This document shows, piece by piece, positions 1-8,190 of a stretch of DNA of 8,190 nucleotides; within the stretch, counting starts at the first letter, position 1, and each line of letters opens with the position of its first letter. Source of the DNA: Pseudomonadota bacterium (lineage in GTDB: Bacteria > Pseudomonadota > Gammaproteobacteria > Burkholderiales > Burkholderiaceae_B); NCBI GenBank assembly GCA_023437255.1, contig JAEZGR010000001.1, positions 1 through 8,190 on the forward strand, in the 5' to 3' direction. The translations under genes and the position numbers were made by a program. The notes beneath the pieces were generated by a model that saw nothing but the letters and a program-made list of their open reading frames with translations, was not told the DNA's origin and did no database searches.

Positions 1-1
1 G

Positions 2-349
2 TACACCCGCATGGTTCGCAAGGCGGCCGCCGAAGAGCTCACCAAGGTCAAGGCATCGGCCGATGCCGGCAACGCCGCGGTCCTGCGTCGTGCACAAAAG
101 CTGCTCGCACGCGACGACAACAAGCTCGCGCCGGCCCAGCTGGCGGAAATCGAATCGGTGCTCGCACAGCATCAGTCGCTCTCCACCCTGGTTCAAATGC
201 GCGCCGAACTGGCCCGCCTGTGGGAAAGCTCCAGTGCCAGCAGTGAACAGCTCCTGGCTGATCTCCAGGCCTGGTGCCAGCGCGCTCAGCAAAGCGGTAT
301 CGAAAGCCTCGAACAGTTCGCCCTGCGTCTGCGCCGCTACGCGGCATGA
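2..349 (+). CDS. C-terminal end of a probable DesA-type fatty acid desaturase (5' partial)
   Basis: The frame is open from the window edge (first full codons read Y-T-R-M-V-R-K) to TGA at 347-349, so this is the last ~115 residues of a longer protein; the ATG at 11 is probably internal. The segment is Ala/Leu/Glu/Gln-rich and looks wholly helical, including the stretches LVQMRAELARLWESSSASS and LLADLQAWCQRAQQSGI. I recognise this pattern as the helical C-terminal extension of membrane acyl-CoA/acyl-lipid desaturases annotated 'DesA family' in Burkholderiales, which often lie just upstream of uvrD. The family inserts a double bond into membrane fatty acyl chains using a di-iron centre held by His boxes. 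Those boxes and the membrane helices would lie upstream, so the catalytic identity cannot be confirmed here. The stop overlaps the uvrD start as ATGA, implying co-transcription. The assignment rests on remembered family resemblance plus context. Confidence 0.68.
   Translation, partial: YTRMVRKAAAEELTKVKASADAGNAAVLRRAQKLLARDDNKLAPAQLAEIESVLAQHQSLSTLVQMRAELARLWESSSASSEQLLADLQAWCQRAQQSGIESLEQFALRLRRYAA
346..349 (+). promoter_or_regulatory. ATGA start/stop overlap coupling the desaturase to uvrD
   Basis: The uvrD ATG (346-348) overlaps the upstream TGA (347-349). No purine-rich Shine-Dalgarno sequence is visible in the 20 bases before it, so uvrD translation probably depends on ribosomes finishing the desaturase gene. 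The uvrD frame is open further upstream (to a non-ATG start at 274), but homologous UvrD proteins begin close to this MIEGLNPQQQ sequence. Confidence 0.7.
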
Positions 350-1491
350 TCGAAGGGCTCAACCCACAGCAGCAGGCAGCGGTGCAGTTGCCTGCTGCAC
401 ACGCTTTGGTGCTGGCGGGGGCGGGTAGCGGCAAGACACGCGTGCTCACCACGCGCATCGCTTGGCTGATTCAGACCGGCCAGGTGAGCCCCGGCGGCGT
501 GCTGGCCGTCACCTTCACCAACAAATCCGCGCGCGAACTGCTCACCCGGCTCACGAGCCTGTTGCCGATCAACACCCGCGGCATGTGGGTGGGTACGTTT
601 CACGGCCTGTGCAACCGGTTGCTGCGCGCGCACCATCGCGACGCCAACCTGCCGCAGACGTTCCAGATTCTCGACAGTCAGGACCAGCTTTCGGCCATCA
701 AGCGGCTGCTCAAGGCGGCCAACATCGACGACGAGAAATTCCCACCTCGCGACGTGCAGCGTTTCATCAACGCTGCCAAGGAAGAGGGGCTGCGCCCCGA
801 TGCCGTCGAGGCGCACGATCCGTTCCGGCGCCGCATGGTCGAAATCTATGCGCTGTACCAGGCGCAGTGTGAACGCGAAGGCGTCGTGGATTTTGCTGAA
901 CTGCTGCTGCGTGCCTACGAGCTGCTGCAGCGCAATGCCCCCGTGCGCGAACACTATCAGCGGCGCTTTCGTCACATTCTGATCGACGAGTTCCAGGACA
1001 CGAACTCCCTGCAGTACAAGTGGATCAAGTTGCTGGCGGGCACCGAGGCGGCGGTCTTTGCCGTGGGCGACGACGACCAGTCGATCTATGCCTTCCGGGG
1101 TGCCAACGTGGGCAACATGGCCGACTTCGAGCGCGACTATGCCCAGGGCAACGTGATCCGCCTGGAACAGAACTACCGTTCCTATGGGCACATTCTTGAC
1201 GCCGCCAACGCGCTGATCGCGCACAATACCGGTCGCCTTGGCAAGAACCTCTGGACCGATCAGGGCCACGGTGAGCCGATCCGCATTACCGAGCAGGCCT
1301 CTGATCTTCTCGAGGCCCAATGGGTGCTCGACGAGATCCGGGCGCTGGTCAATGAGGGGCGCAGCCGCAGCGAGATCGCGATTCTGTACCGCAGCAATGC
1401 GCAGTCGCGGGTGATCGAGCACGCACTGTTCTCGGCGCGCATCCCCTACCGCGTGTATGGTGGCCTGCGCTTCTTCGAGCGCCAGGAGATC

Positions 1492-1494
1492 TAG
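1492..1494 (+). other. In-frame TAG replacing a conserved Lys codon in uvrD
   Basis: The reading is GAG-ATC-TAG-CAT-GCG-CTG. Family members have Lys after RFFERQEI, so one A-to-T transversion in AAG explains the stop. The frame is the same on both sides, which excludes a frameshift. The change creates CTAG (1491-1494), a tetranucleotide that is rare in many proteobacterial genomes. The only other in-frame TAG among these genes is uvrD's own terminal codon; the other complete or partial genes end in TGA. Confidence 0.95.
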
Positions 1495-2620
1495 CATGCG
1501 CTGGCCTATTTGCGCCTGCTCGACAATCCGCACGACGACACATCGTGGCTGCGCGTCATCAATTTCCCGACCCGCGGCATCGGTGCACGCAGTATCGAGC
1601 AGCTCGCCGACATTGCCCGCGAGCAGGGCAGCAGCCTGTATCGGGCCGCGCCGCTCGTGCCGGGTCGTGCGGGCGCGGCAGTGGCACGTTTCGCCGCATT
1701 GGTTCAGCAGCTGGCCCACGATGCCCAGTCGCTGACGCTGCCCGAACTCATCGAACACGTGGTGCGCGAAAGTGGCCTGGCGGCGCATTACGAAGCCGAC
1801 CGCGAAGGCCAGGACCGCCTGGAGAACCTCCAGGAGCTGGTCAATGCCGCTACGGTGTTCAGCAGCGAAGAGGGTTACGACGGCTTGCCAGCCGGCCGTG
1901 CGGTCGAAAGCACCAGCGCGGCGAGCGCCGAAGACTATGCCGCAGATTTTCCGGCAGCGCCGGCCATGTCGCCGCTCGCCGCCTTCCTGTCGCACGCCTC
2001 TCTCGAAGCGGGCGAAAACCAGGCGGCCGCGGGCGAAGACGCGGTTCAGCTCATGACGGTCCATGCCGCCAAGGGGCTGGAGTTCGACGTCGTGTTCATC
2101 ACGGGTCTGGAAGAAGGCCTGTTTCCACACGAAAACAGCATTCTGGAAGCGGCCGGGCTCGAAGAGGAGCGCCGTCTGATGTATGTGGCGATCACGCGTG
2201 CGCGCGAACGCCTGTATCTCACCCTGGCCCAGAGTCGCATGTTGCACGGCCAGACCCGCTATGCGCTGCGTTCGCGCTTTCTCGACGAGATTCCCGAAGA
2301 GCATGTGAAATGGCTGTCGCCGCGCGAATCCACCCACCCGGGCGCGGCGGGCATGGGCACGTGGGGCGGGGCTTTCCGGCGCGGGCGAGGTTTTTCGCAG
2401 CCGGCATCGAGTCTCACTCCCACCACGCCGCGGTCGGTGACTTCAACGGTGACCGTGGGGCAGCAGCAGTTCCGGATCGGAACAGGGGTGCGCCACGCGC
2501 GTTTCGGTGAAGGCACCGTGCTCTCGCTGAGCGGCAGTGGCAATGACGCCCAGGCGCAGATTCAGTTCCGCGACGTGGGCGTCAAAACGCTGGCACTGGG
2601 CATCGCCCGGCTGGAGATCA

Positions 2621-2628
2621 TCACGTAG
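2621..2628. other. Tail-to-tail overlap of uvrD and the ABC-F gene
   Basis: The uvrD stop TAG (2626-2628, +) lies inside the last codons of the ABC-F gene, whose TGA occupies 2623-2621 on the - strand. The two converging coding regions share 8 bp. No inverted repeat with a T-tract is seen around the junction, so any terminator would have to lie inside the opposing gene or act through Rho. Confidence 0.85.
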
Positions 2629-4567
2629 GCTGGAACTCGCGGTCAACGGCTTCGAGCTGTTCCTGCAATTCCAGCCAGCTTTCCTCAAGCTCACCGTGTC
2701 GCTTGCTCAGCTCGCCGTGTTCGCTCAGCACGCGCAGGCGTTCCTCGCGCCGCTCATCGGTGTACAGATCCGCGTCGGCGATCACCTCGTCGAGGTCGGC
2801 CAGTCGTTTGGCCGCCAACTCCATCTCGGTTTCCACCTTCTTCAGGCGGGTTTCCAGCGGCTTGCGGCGTACCGCGCGTTGCTGGCGTGTCTCGGCTTCG
2901 AGGCGGCGCTGCGTGCGCCTGTCGACCGTACCCGCTTCAACGGCTTCTGCCTGGCGCTCGTCGCGTTCCTGTGAACGCAACTGACTGCTGCGCTCGGCCA
3001 GCCAGCTGCGATAGTCTTCGAGGTCGCCGTCGAACGCCTGCACGCCGCCGTCTGCGACGATCCAGAAGCTGTCGACCGTGGTGCGCAGCAGGTGCCGATC
3101 GTGCGAGACGAGCAACATGCTGCCGCCAAATTCTGCGAGTGCCGTGGCAAGCGCCTCGCGCGTTTCCACGTCAAGGTGGTTGCTCGGTTCGTCGAGCAGC
3201 AGCAGATTCGGCTTGCGGCGCACGATCAGCGAAAGCGCCAGGCGCGCCTTTTCTCCGCCCGACATCGGCCCCACCGGGGCATTGACCGTATCGCCGCTGA
3301 ACCCGAAGCTGCCCAGGTAAGAGCGCAGTTCCAGTTCGCGAGTGTCGGGCTCCATGCGCTGCAGGTGCTGCAGTGGCGTGGAGTGGATGTCGAGCATGTC
3401 GAGCTGGTGCTGAGCAAAATACCCGACCTCCAGTCCTTTGGAGGCGGTGCGCTTGCCCGCCAGTACAGCCAGTTCGCCCGAGAGCGTCTTGATCAGCGTA
3501 CTCTTGCCGGCGCCGTTGACGCCGAGAATGCCGATGCGGCTGCCGCCACGCACCATCAGTGTCACGTTGCGCAAGACAGGCGTGGCATTGCCATCGGCCT
3601 GGGGATAGCCCGTGCTCACATCATCGAGCACCAGCAAGGGGTCGGGCATGGATTCCGGCTCGGGAATCCGGATCGCAATGCCGGACTCGGCATGTATGGG
3701 GGCCAGCTTCTCCATGCGCGCCAGCGCCTTCACACGGCTTTGCGCCTGTTTGGCTTTGGTGGCCTTGGCCTTGAAGCGGTCAATGAAGCTCTGCAGCCGG
3801 GCGCTTTCCTTCTGCTGGCGTTCCCAGGCCAGGCGGCCCTGGCGCAGACGCTCGCTGCGTTGCTCCAGGAAGTCTTCGTAGCCGCCCCGGTACCGGATCA
3901 GCTTGCCGTGGTCGAAGTGCAGAATGGCGCGCGCCACGGCGTCGAGAAACTCGGTGTCATGCGAAATGAGCATGACGGTGCCGGGGTAGGCGCCCAGCCA
4001 GCGCTCGAGCCACAGCATGGCGTCGAGATCCAGGTGGTTCGTGGGTTCGTCGAGCAGCAGCAGGTCGGAGGGTGCCATCAGGGCACGTGCCAGGGCCAGA
4101 CGCATGCGCCAGCCCCCTGAGAAGCTGCCCACCGGGTTCATCCATTGATCCGGCCTGAAACCCAGACCCGCCAGCAGCTGCTCGGCGCGCGAGGGAGCCG
4201 ACCAGGCGTCGGCTTCGATCAGCGCCTGTTCGAGTTCGGCGATGCGTTGCCCGTCGTCGGGACTGACGGAGGCTCGCTCGGCTTGCAGACTGCGCAGATG
4301 GCGGTCGCCGTCGATGACGAACTCGCGGGCAGGGCGATCGCGTTCGGTGATTTCCTGTTCGACGCTGACGATGCGCCAGGCGGCCGGCAGGTCGAGCGCC
4401 CCGGCGTCGGCATCCAGCCGACCTTCCAGGAGCGCGAAGAGGGTGGACTTGCCCGCGCCGTTCTTGCCGACGATACCCACGCGCTCGCCGGGATTGACGA
4501 CGAAATCTGCGCCATCGAGAAGTACCTTGGTACCGCGCCTGAGAACTATGCCTGTACCGCGTATCAC
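2621..4567 (-). CDS. ABC-F family ATPase, YheS type (ribosome-associated)
   Basis: A 648-residue soluble protein with two ABC ATPase domains and no membrane segment, the layout of ABC-F translation factors; E. coli YheS is of similar size. Domain 1: Walker A GKNGAGKST (34-42), signature FSGGW (149-153), Walker B LLLLDEPTNHLD (169-180), switch His in SHD (202-204). The basic linker at about 240-295 (KAKATKAKQAQSRVKALARM) matches the P-site tRNA interaction motif region. Domain 2: Walker A GVNGAGKST (349-357), signature MSGGEKARL (435-443), Walker B LLLLDEPSNHLD (455-466), SHD (488-490). Residues 520-645 are charged and coiled-coil-like, as in YheS/Uup C-termini. ABC-F proteins bind the ribosomal E site to relieve stalled or non-productive states; its exact role is unknown and nothing specifically indicates antibiotic resistance. 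The start is GTG at 4567-4565, overlapping the prmB stop as GTGA; a GGGAG (4583-4579) sits 11 nt upstream, rather far, so coupling to prmB is likely. Homologues begin near MIR, supporting this start. It is the last gene of the operon. Confidence 0.92.
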   Translation of the reverse strand: MIRGTGIVLRRGTKVLLDGADFVVNPGERVGIVGKNGAGKSTLFALLEGRLDADAGALDLPAAWRIVSVEQEITERDRPAREFVIDGDRHLRSLQAERASVSPDDGQRIAELEQALIEADAWSAPSRAEQLLAGLGFRPDQWMNPVGSFSGGWRMRLALARALMAPSDLLLLDEPTNHLDLDAMLWLERWLGAYPGTVMLISHDTEFLDAVARAILHFDHGKLIRYRGGYEDFLEQRSERLRQGRLAWERQQKESARLQSFIDRFKAKATKAKQAQSRVKALARMEKLAPIHAESGIAIRIPEPESMPDPLLVLDDVSTGYPQADGNATPVLRNVTLMVRGGSRIGILGVNGAGKSTLIKTLSGELAVLAGKRTASKGLEVGYFAQHQLDMLDIHSTPLQHLQRMEPDTRELELRSYLGSFGFSGDTVNAPVGPMSGGEKARLALSLIVRRKPNLLLLDEPSNHLDVETREALATALAEFGGSMLLVSHDRHLLRTTVDSFWIVADGGVQAFDGDLEDYRSWLAERSSQLRSQERDERQAEAVEAGTVDRRTQRRLEAETRQQRAVRRKPLETRLKKVETEMELAAKRLADLDEVIADADLYTDERREERLRVLSEHGELSKRHGELEESWLELQEQLEAVDREFQPT

Positions 4568-5472
4568 GACGTCAATTGCTCCCGGGTAAGAAGCAGGATC
4601 TGGTCATCGCTGCCTTCGGTGGCCAGCCATACCGGCTCGAGTTCCGGGAAGGCAGCCTGGAAGTGATCGATCTCGTGGCCGATTTCCAGTAGCAGAACCC
4701 CTGCGGGCGCCATGCGCGCGGGCGCATCGGCCAGAATTCTGCGTACCAGGCTCATGCCGTCGAGCCCCCCGGCCAGCGCCATGTGCGGTTCGTGCCGGTA
4801 CTCGGGCGGCAACGCGTCCATGGAATTCTGGTTCACATAGGGCGGGTTGCAGATGATCAGTTCGTACTGCTCATTGGCGGGCAGCGCGCTCATGAGGTCG
4901 CTCTGGATGGCCTGCACCCGATCCTCCAGGCCATGCAGCGCAATGTTCTTGCGTGCTACTTCGAGTGCGTCGGCCGAGAGGTCGACGGCGTCGACCTGCG
5001 CATTGGGAAAGGCGTGGGCCGTGAGTATGGCCAGGCATCCGGAACCCGTGCAGAGGTCGAGTGCGCGTGTGATGGACTCCGGATCTTCGATCCACGGGTG
5101 CAGGGCATCGGCGAGCAGTTCCGAAATCGGTGAGCGCGGAATGATGACCCGCTCGTCGATGACAAAACGGTGGCCCTGCAGCCAGGCCTCGCCGGTCAGA
5201 TAGGCGGCCGGCACGCGCTCCTCGCAGCGACGTTGCAGCAGCTGCAGAAAACGCGCGCGTTCCTCGGGCAGAACGCGGGCGTCGAGAAACGGCTCCAGGG
5301 TGTCGGGCGGCAGGCTCAGCGTGTGCAGCAGCAGATAGACCGCCTCGTCCCAGGCATTGTCGCTGCCGTGCCCGAAGACGAGGTCGGCCCGGTGAAAGCG
5401 GCTCAATGCGTAGCGCAGCAGGTCGCGCAGCGTATGCAGGTGCGCCGCACTGGCGGCGGAGGGTTCTGGCAT
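4564..5472 (-). CDS. prmB: Ribosomal protein uL3 glutamine methyltransferase PrmB
   Basis: PrmB is an S-adenosylmethionine-dependent N5-glutamine methyltransferase that modifies a Gln of 50S ribosomal protein L3 and aids ribosome assembly. The 302-residue length fits the family (about 300-310). Visible features: an N-terminal helical substrate-recognition domain (about 10-90), the block PAAYLTGEAWLQG (88-100), IIPRSPISELL (110-120), SAM-binding motif I DLCTGSGCLAI (139-149), acidic motif VDLSADAL (163-170) and the catalytic NPPY (209-212). The RSPI form (residues 113-116) and NPPYVN favour PrmB over PrmC/HemK, which modifies release factors. I chose the ATG at 5472-5470 because GGAA (5482-5479) lies 6 nt upstream and leaves a 19-nt gap after dapE; a GTG 12 codons earlier (5508) would overlap dapE and add an unlikely [12 protein letters not shown] tail. 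The 3' end overlaps the ABC-F start by 4 nt. Confidence 0.93.
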   Translation of the reverse strand: MPEPSAASAAHLHTLRDLLRYALSRFHRADLVFGHGSDNAWDEAVYLLLHTLSLPPDTLEPFLDARVLPEERARFLQLLQRRCEERVPAAYLTGEAWLQGHRFVIDERVIIPRSPISELLADALHPWIEDPESITRALDLCTGSGCLAILTAHAFPNAQVDAVDLSADALEVARKNIALHGLEDRVQAIQSDLMSALPANEQYELIICNPPYVNQNSMDALPPEYRHEPHMALAGGLDGMSLVRRILADAPARMAPAGVLLLEIGHEIDHFQAAFPELEPVWLATEGSDDQILLLTREQLTS

Positions 5473-5478
5473 GGGGAA

Positions 5479-5482
5479 TTCC
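5479..5482 (-). promoter_or_regulatory. Ribosome binding site of prmB
   Basis: GGAA lies 6 nt before the ATG at 5472, inside the 19-nt gap after dapE. It is a weak Shine-Dalgarno match but supports this ATG over the upstream GTG at 5508. Confidence 0.5.
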
Positions 5483-5491
5483 GGTTGGGGG

Positions 5492-7432
<1,941 letters not shown>

Positions 7433-7443
<11 letters not shown>

Positions 7444-8190
7444 GTGTGGTTTCCTGATAGGAGGTGCAGAATTCGGCGATACGGTGGGCGGCTTCGATAC
7501 AGTCCTCTTTCGAGGCCCCCAGGGCGATACGGATTCGGTTGCGGCCGGGGTTGATGCCGTGGGCTTCGCGGGCCAGATAGCTGCCGGGCAGTGCGGTGAC
7601 GCCCGTCGCGGCATACAGGTCGCGAACGAATACGGTGTCGTCGACCGGCGTGGGCGCCCACAGAAAGAAAGCAGCCTGGGGGTGTTCCACGCCCAGCGCG
7701 GGGCCAAGGATCGGCATGACCGCCTCGAACTTCTCGCGGTACAGGCGGCGGTTCTCGCGCACATGCGCTTCGTCGTTCCAGGCGCAGATGCTGGCGTCGG
7801 CCACCACGCGGCTCATTGCGCTGCCGTGGTAGGTGCGGTAGAGCAGAAAGCGCTCGAGCAGTGCCGCATCGCCGGCCACATACCCTGAGCGCAGGCCGGG
7901 TAGACTGGAGCGCTTGGAAAGGCTCGAGAACGAAACCAGACGGCGGAAGTCGCTGCGCCCCAAGCGCACGGCGGCCTGCAGGGACCCCACGGGTGGCTGT
8001 GCTTCGTCGAAATAGATTTCGGAATAGCACTCGTCGGCCGCCACCACGAAATCGTATTGATCGGAAAGCTCGAAGAGGCGCTGCCAGTCTTCGATCTGTA
8101 GCACATGGCCGGAGGGATTGCCCGGCGAACAGATGTAAACAAGTTGGGTCTGCGCGAGCACGTCTTGGGGAATCGCGTCCCAGTCATAGC
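7433..8190 (-). CDS. dapC: Succinyldiaminopimelate transaminase DapC (5' end beyond the window)
   Basis: DapC is a PLP-dependent class I/II aminotransferase that converts N-succinyl-2-amino-6-ketopimelate to N-succinyl-LL-diaminopimelate with glutamate as donor, the step between DapD and DapE. The last ~252 residues are present; the frame continues to the window edge (codons read Y-D-W-D-A-I-P-Q-D), so the true start is outside and the GTG at 8161 is internal. Visible features: CSPGNPSG with the PLP-site Asn, [11 protein letters not shown] with the Asp that pairs with the pyridine nitrogen and the Tyr three residues on, the PLP lysine in [17 protein letters not shown] (Lys codon 7915-7913), and the substrate-carboxylate Arg in RNRIRIALG near the C-terminus. 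Fold type alone would also allow other aspartate-type aminotransferases, including the ArgD-like enzymes that serve this role elsewhere; adjacency to dapD and dapE settles it as DapC. Its 3' end overlaps dapD by 11 nt. Confidence 0.92.
7451..7455 (-). promoter_or_regulatory. Ribosome binding site of dapD inside dapC
   Basis: AGGAA, contributed by the CAG-GAA codons near the dapC C-terminus, lies 7 nt before the dapD ATG at 7443. It supports this start over any upstream in-frame codon. Confidence 0.65.

Larger units (their letters stand above)
346..2628 (+). pseudogene. uvrD: DNA helicase II UvrD, interrupted by an in-frame amber codon at codon 383
   Basis: UvrD is a superfamily 1A 3'-5' DNA helicase used in mismatch repair and nucleotide excision repair, and it also strips proteins such as RecA from DNA. 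The frame spans 760 codons before TAG at 2626-2628, near the usual 720-790. Motifs: Q-motif LNPQQQ (residues 5-10), Walker A AGAGSGKTR (24-32), Ia VTFTNKSARE (55-64), II ILIDEFQDTN (211-220), III GDDDQSIYAFRGA (241-253), IV LEQNYRS (273-279), V QLMTVHAAKGLEF (568-580), VI EERRLMYVAITRARE (607-621). The C-terminus (about 700-760, with VRHARFGEGTVLSL) is the Tudor-like domain that separates UvrD/PcrA from Rep. Codon 383 is TAG, inside the conserved RFFERQEI-K-HALAYLRLL block. Termination there would yield 382 residues with domain 1A and motifs I-IV but without motifs V and VI, so no working helicase. Both halves are otherwise undamaged, which points to a very recent mutation, a base-call error, or suppression. 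No in-frame ATG follows until codon 541. Confidence 0.9.

Noticed and set aside
1492..1494. TAG as programmed pyrrolysine insertion
   Set aside because: The position is an ordinary conserved Lys in a helicase family not known to use pyrrolysine, and no supporting gene is in view.
1487..1499. Adjacent AGATCT and GCATGC restriction-like sites as a cloning scar
   Set aside because: Both arise from the natural codons plus the single T change. The protein alignment continues without insertion or deletion, so no engineered junction is indicated.
337..2337. A 666-codon open frame on the - strand opposite uvrD
   Set aside because: It is codon-aligned with uvrD, so its stops would need TTA, CTA or TCA codons in uvrD, which are rare in GC-rich genes. 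The translation has no recognisable family. It is a shadow frame.
1510..2628. A separate gene starting at TTG 1510 for the C-terminal half of UvrD
   Set aside because: The TTG is an internal Leu codon of the conserved block and has no Shine-Dalgarno. The half lacks the ATP site, so it is a remnant of the interrupted gene rather than an independent gene.
3092..4120. A 342-codon open frame on the + strand opposite the ABC-F gene
   Set aside because: It has no family features and lies fully antisense to a gene with two complete ABC domains; GC-rich shadow.
7444..7764. Longer DapD with a 107-residue N-terminal extension
   Set aside because: The extension is out-of-frame dapC sequence; the ATG at 7443 gives the standard 273-residue protein.

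Overview
The window is GC-rich and almost fully coding. Gene content and order suggest a betaproteobacterium, most likely Burkholderiales (the Alcaligenaceae/Bordetella side is my best guess). The main clues are a dapC-dapD-dapE-prmB-ABC-F block and a fatty-acid-desaturase tail directly followed by uvrD. The taxon is an inference from remembered gene order and protein style, not from a search.

Left part, + strand (2-2628): the 3' end of a probable DesA-type fatty acid desaturase runs by an ATGA overlap into uvrD, the DNA repair helicase gene. The uvrD frame is complete from start to C-terminal domain, except that codon 383 (1492-1494) is TAG where the family has a conserved Lys (AAG). The gene is therefore split by one in-frame amber codon between helicase motifs IV and V. 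This is the one clearly abnormal feature of the window.

Right part, - strand (8190-2621): a tightly packed operon reads dapC (5' end outside the window), dapD, dapE, prmB, and an ABC-F ATPase of the YheS type. DapD, DapC and DapE carry out three consecutive steps of the succinylase branch of the diaminopimelate/lysine pathway, in the order succinylation, transamination, desuccinylation. PrmB methylates ribosomal protein uL3, and the ABC-F protein is expected to act on the ribosome. Junctions are 11-, 1- and 4-nt overlaps plus one 19-nt gap, so translational coupling is likely along the operon.

The two transcription units converge tail to tail, with an 8-bp overlap of the uvrD and ABC-F coding ends. 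There is no non-coding stretch over 20 bp. I see no RNA gene, mobile element, CRISPR, repeat array or terminator hairpin. Apart from the broken uvrD this is ordinary housekeeping chromosome, and I found no undescribed system.
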